Source of the DNA: Bacteroidales bacterium
GTDB lineage: Bacteria; Bacteroidota; Bacteroidia; Bacteroidales; UBA932
NCBI GenBank assembly: GCA_017429885.1
Contig: JAFROA010000354.1
Coordinates: 1-9,045 of the forward strand
Length of the DNA: 9,045 nt
Reading direction: 5' to 3'
The notes below the pieces were generated by a model. That model had not been told where the DNA came from and searched no databases. It saw only the letters and a program-made list of their open reading frames with translations. Below are positions 8,142-9,045 of this stretch, piece after piece. Numbering within the stretch: the stretch's first letter is position 1; the number at the start of each line of letters is the position of its first letter. The position numbers were made by a program, and so were the translations under genes.

Positions 8142-8914
8142 AGAAAGGACTTAAGATAGCCATCATCGTCGCGGCAGCCTGACTGCTCGCCTTCGCCATC
8201 CTGGTGATATTCGGGATGAACGGAGAAAGGAAGCGTCAGCTGACCTGCGGCGGAGTCAATGTGGTGTTCGCTGATGGTTACAACTTCGGGACTTCGGAGG
8301 ACATCGAAGGCTATCTGTCCCAAGAATATGGAGCATATATAGGACAGCGGCTGGATAGTGTCGACTTGGCCAAAGTCGAGAGGATACCGGACAACAAAAG
8401 CGCCATCTTGAAAACCGAGGCATACACCACTCCGGACGGGATGTTGAACGTGAAGGTATTCCAAAGGGAGCCGGTAATAAGGTTCCAGAAAGGTGGAAAC
8501 GGATTCTACGCCGACGAGAAAGGCTTCCTGTTCCCGCTCCAGAGCAACTACACATCTCAAGTCCCGATTATAGACGGCGACGTGCCCCTGACATTCGAGA
8601 GCGGGTACAAAGGCGAGCCTGTGACCCAAAAAGAGAAGGATTGGCTTAGGAACATCATCTCCTTGACCAACTACATGAAGAATTCCAAGACATGGTCTGA
8701 GAATATCAGCCAGATCTCTGTGAGACCTGGCGGGGACCTGGTGATGATCCCGAGGCAAGGAAAGGAGACATTCATTTTCGGGCAACCGGACGGTTTTGAG
8801 GAGAAGTTCTCCAAGACGGGGAAATACTATACCACCATTCTCCCGGAGAAGGGGGAAGGATATTACTCTACGGTCAATTTGAAGTATAACGGTCAGATAA
8901 TCTGCAGGAAATAA
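8138..8914 (+). CDS. ftsQ: Cell division protein FtsQ, interrupted by an in-frame TGA at codon 15
   Basis: Bitopic divisome protein with a short cytoplasmic tail, one membrane helix and an extracytoplasmic POTRA plus beta domain. The ATG at 8138 overlaps the murC stop and opens a basic-then-hydrophobic start (MKKGLKIAIIVAAA). Codon 15 (8180-8182) is TGA, and the same frame continues with LLAFAILVIFG and a typical FtsQ body. Counting from 8138, these are a POTRA-like CGGVNVVFADGYNFGTSEDI (37-56), a TPDGMLNVKVFQREPVIRF segment (98-116) resembling the FtsQ REPVA region, and a C-terminal strand TVNLKYNGQIIC (245-256). The full frame is 258 codons including the TGA, a normal Bacteroidota FtsQ length. 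Restarts exist in frame at GTG 8204 or ATG 8216, but neither has a Shine-Dalgarno sequence and both lose the membrane anchor. It may be a pseudogene, a sequence error, or a readthrough gene. The FtsQ identity is firm; its integrity is not. Confidence 0.88.
8180..8182 (+). other. In-frame TGA inside the ftsQ membrane helix
   Basis: The codons run GCC TGA CTG CTC within the predicted transmembrane segment. The frame is the same on both sides, so an indel is not needed to explain it; a single substitution from TGG (Trp), TTA (Leu), GGA (Gly), TCA (Ser) or TGC/TGT (Cys) would suffice, and Leu or Trp would suit the helix. No other gene in the window has an internal stop. Confidence 0.9.
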
Positions 8915-8921
8915 TATCAAT

Positions 8922-9045
8922 ATGGAAGAAAGACACATAGCGTCAGTCGACTTGGGCACCTCGAAACTGGCAGTCTGCGTCGCCAGGATCCTGGGCCAGG
9001 ATGTACAAGTGATTTACTACAGGGAAACGCCCTCGCAAGGAATCC
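8922..9045 (+). CDS. ftsA: Cell division protein FtsA, N-terminal fragment cut by the window end
   Basis: Actin-like ATPase that binds FtsZ and anchors it to the cytoplasmic membrane, recruiting later divisome proteins. Only the first 41 codons are in the window. They read MEERHIASVDLGTSKLAV and onward; DLGTSKL (residues 10-16) is the phosphate-1 loop of the actin/Hsp70/FtsA fold, in the form seen in FtsA. The ATG lies seven bases after the ftsQ stop, with no clear Shine-Dalgarno sequence in the gap. The position after ftsQ is the normal one, and ftsZ would be expected next, outside the window. The identification rests on a short fragment plus context; MreB or DnaK is less likely given the neighbours. 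Confidence 0.88.
   Translation, partial: MEERHIASVDLGTSKLAVCVARILGQDVQVIYYRETPSQGI

Noticed and set aside
8139..8182. Genome-wide TGA recoding (Trp or Gly) suggested by the murC stop and the ftsQ TGA
   Set aside because: A code reading TGA as Trp should put TGA in place of some TGG codons, but about 25 Trp codons here are all TGG and six other complete genes have no internal TGA. The gene content also points to Bacteroidota, which use TGA as stop.
8180..8240. TGA in ftsQ as a selenocysteine codon
   Set aside because: I see no convincing SECIS-like hairpin just downstream, the site is in a membrane helix rather than a redox centre, and FtsQ is not a known selenoprotein family.
8033..8959. 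Open frame of 308 codons on the - strand, longer than the uninterrupted part of ftsQ
   Set aside because: It covers the end of murC, all of ftsQ and the start of ftsA in antisense. Its translation shows no recognisable family pattern, while the + strand reads as FtsQ. It is a by-product of codon use.

Overview
The window is a stretch of a bacterial dcw (division and cell wall) cluster. Seven genes and the start of an eighth lie head to tail on the + strand: murE, mraY, murD, ftsW, murG, murC, ftsQ and a truncated ftsA. Gaps between genes are 6 to 20 bases, except that murC and ftsQ overlap by two bases (ATGA). No RNA gene, mobile element, CRISPR array, internal promoter or terminator is visible, and no gene-free stretch exceeds about 20 bases. 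The layout reads as the middle of one long operon.

The organism looks like a member of the Bacteroidota, probably order Bacteroidales, with roughly balanced GC. The reasons are the order murE-mraY-murD-ftsW-murG-murC-ftsQ-ftsA without murB or ddl between murC and ftsQ, a MraY with the long extracytoplasmic insertion and [10 protein letters not shown] segment typical of that phylum, an FtsQ of the divergent Bacteroidota type, and generally weak Shine-Dalgarno sequences. I cannot name the genus.

The genes act in sequence. MurC, MurD and MurE add L-Ala, D-Glu and the third residue (probably meso-diaminopimelate) to UDP-MurNAc. MraY moves the product to undecaprenyl phosphate (lipid I), and MurG adds GlcNAc (lipid II). 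FtsW polymerises lipid II at the septum, FtsQ is part of the divisome scaffold, and FtsA tethers FtsZ to the membrane.

The one real anomaly is in ftsQ. The natural start (8138, overlapping the murC stop) opens the correct frame, but codon 15, inside the predicted membrane anchor, is TGA. Everything before and after is in the same frame and looks like intact FtsQ. All of the roughly 25 tryptophans in the other genes and the rest of ftsQ use TGG, and murC itself appears to stop at TGA, so wholesale recoding of TGA is unlikely. A point mutation, strain variant or sequence error is the simplest reading; readthrough or reinitiation would be more interesting. Smaller points are an extra-long MraY insertion, a DNSR instead of DNPR specificity motif in MurE, unusual residues in MurC and FtsW motifs, and a strongly acidic FtsW tail. 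I see no sign of an undescribed multi-gene system.
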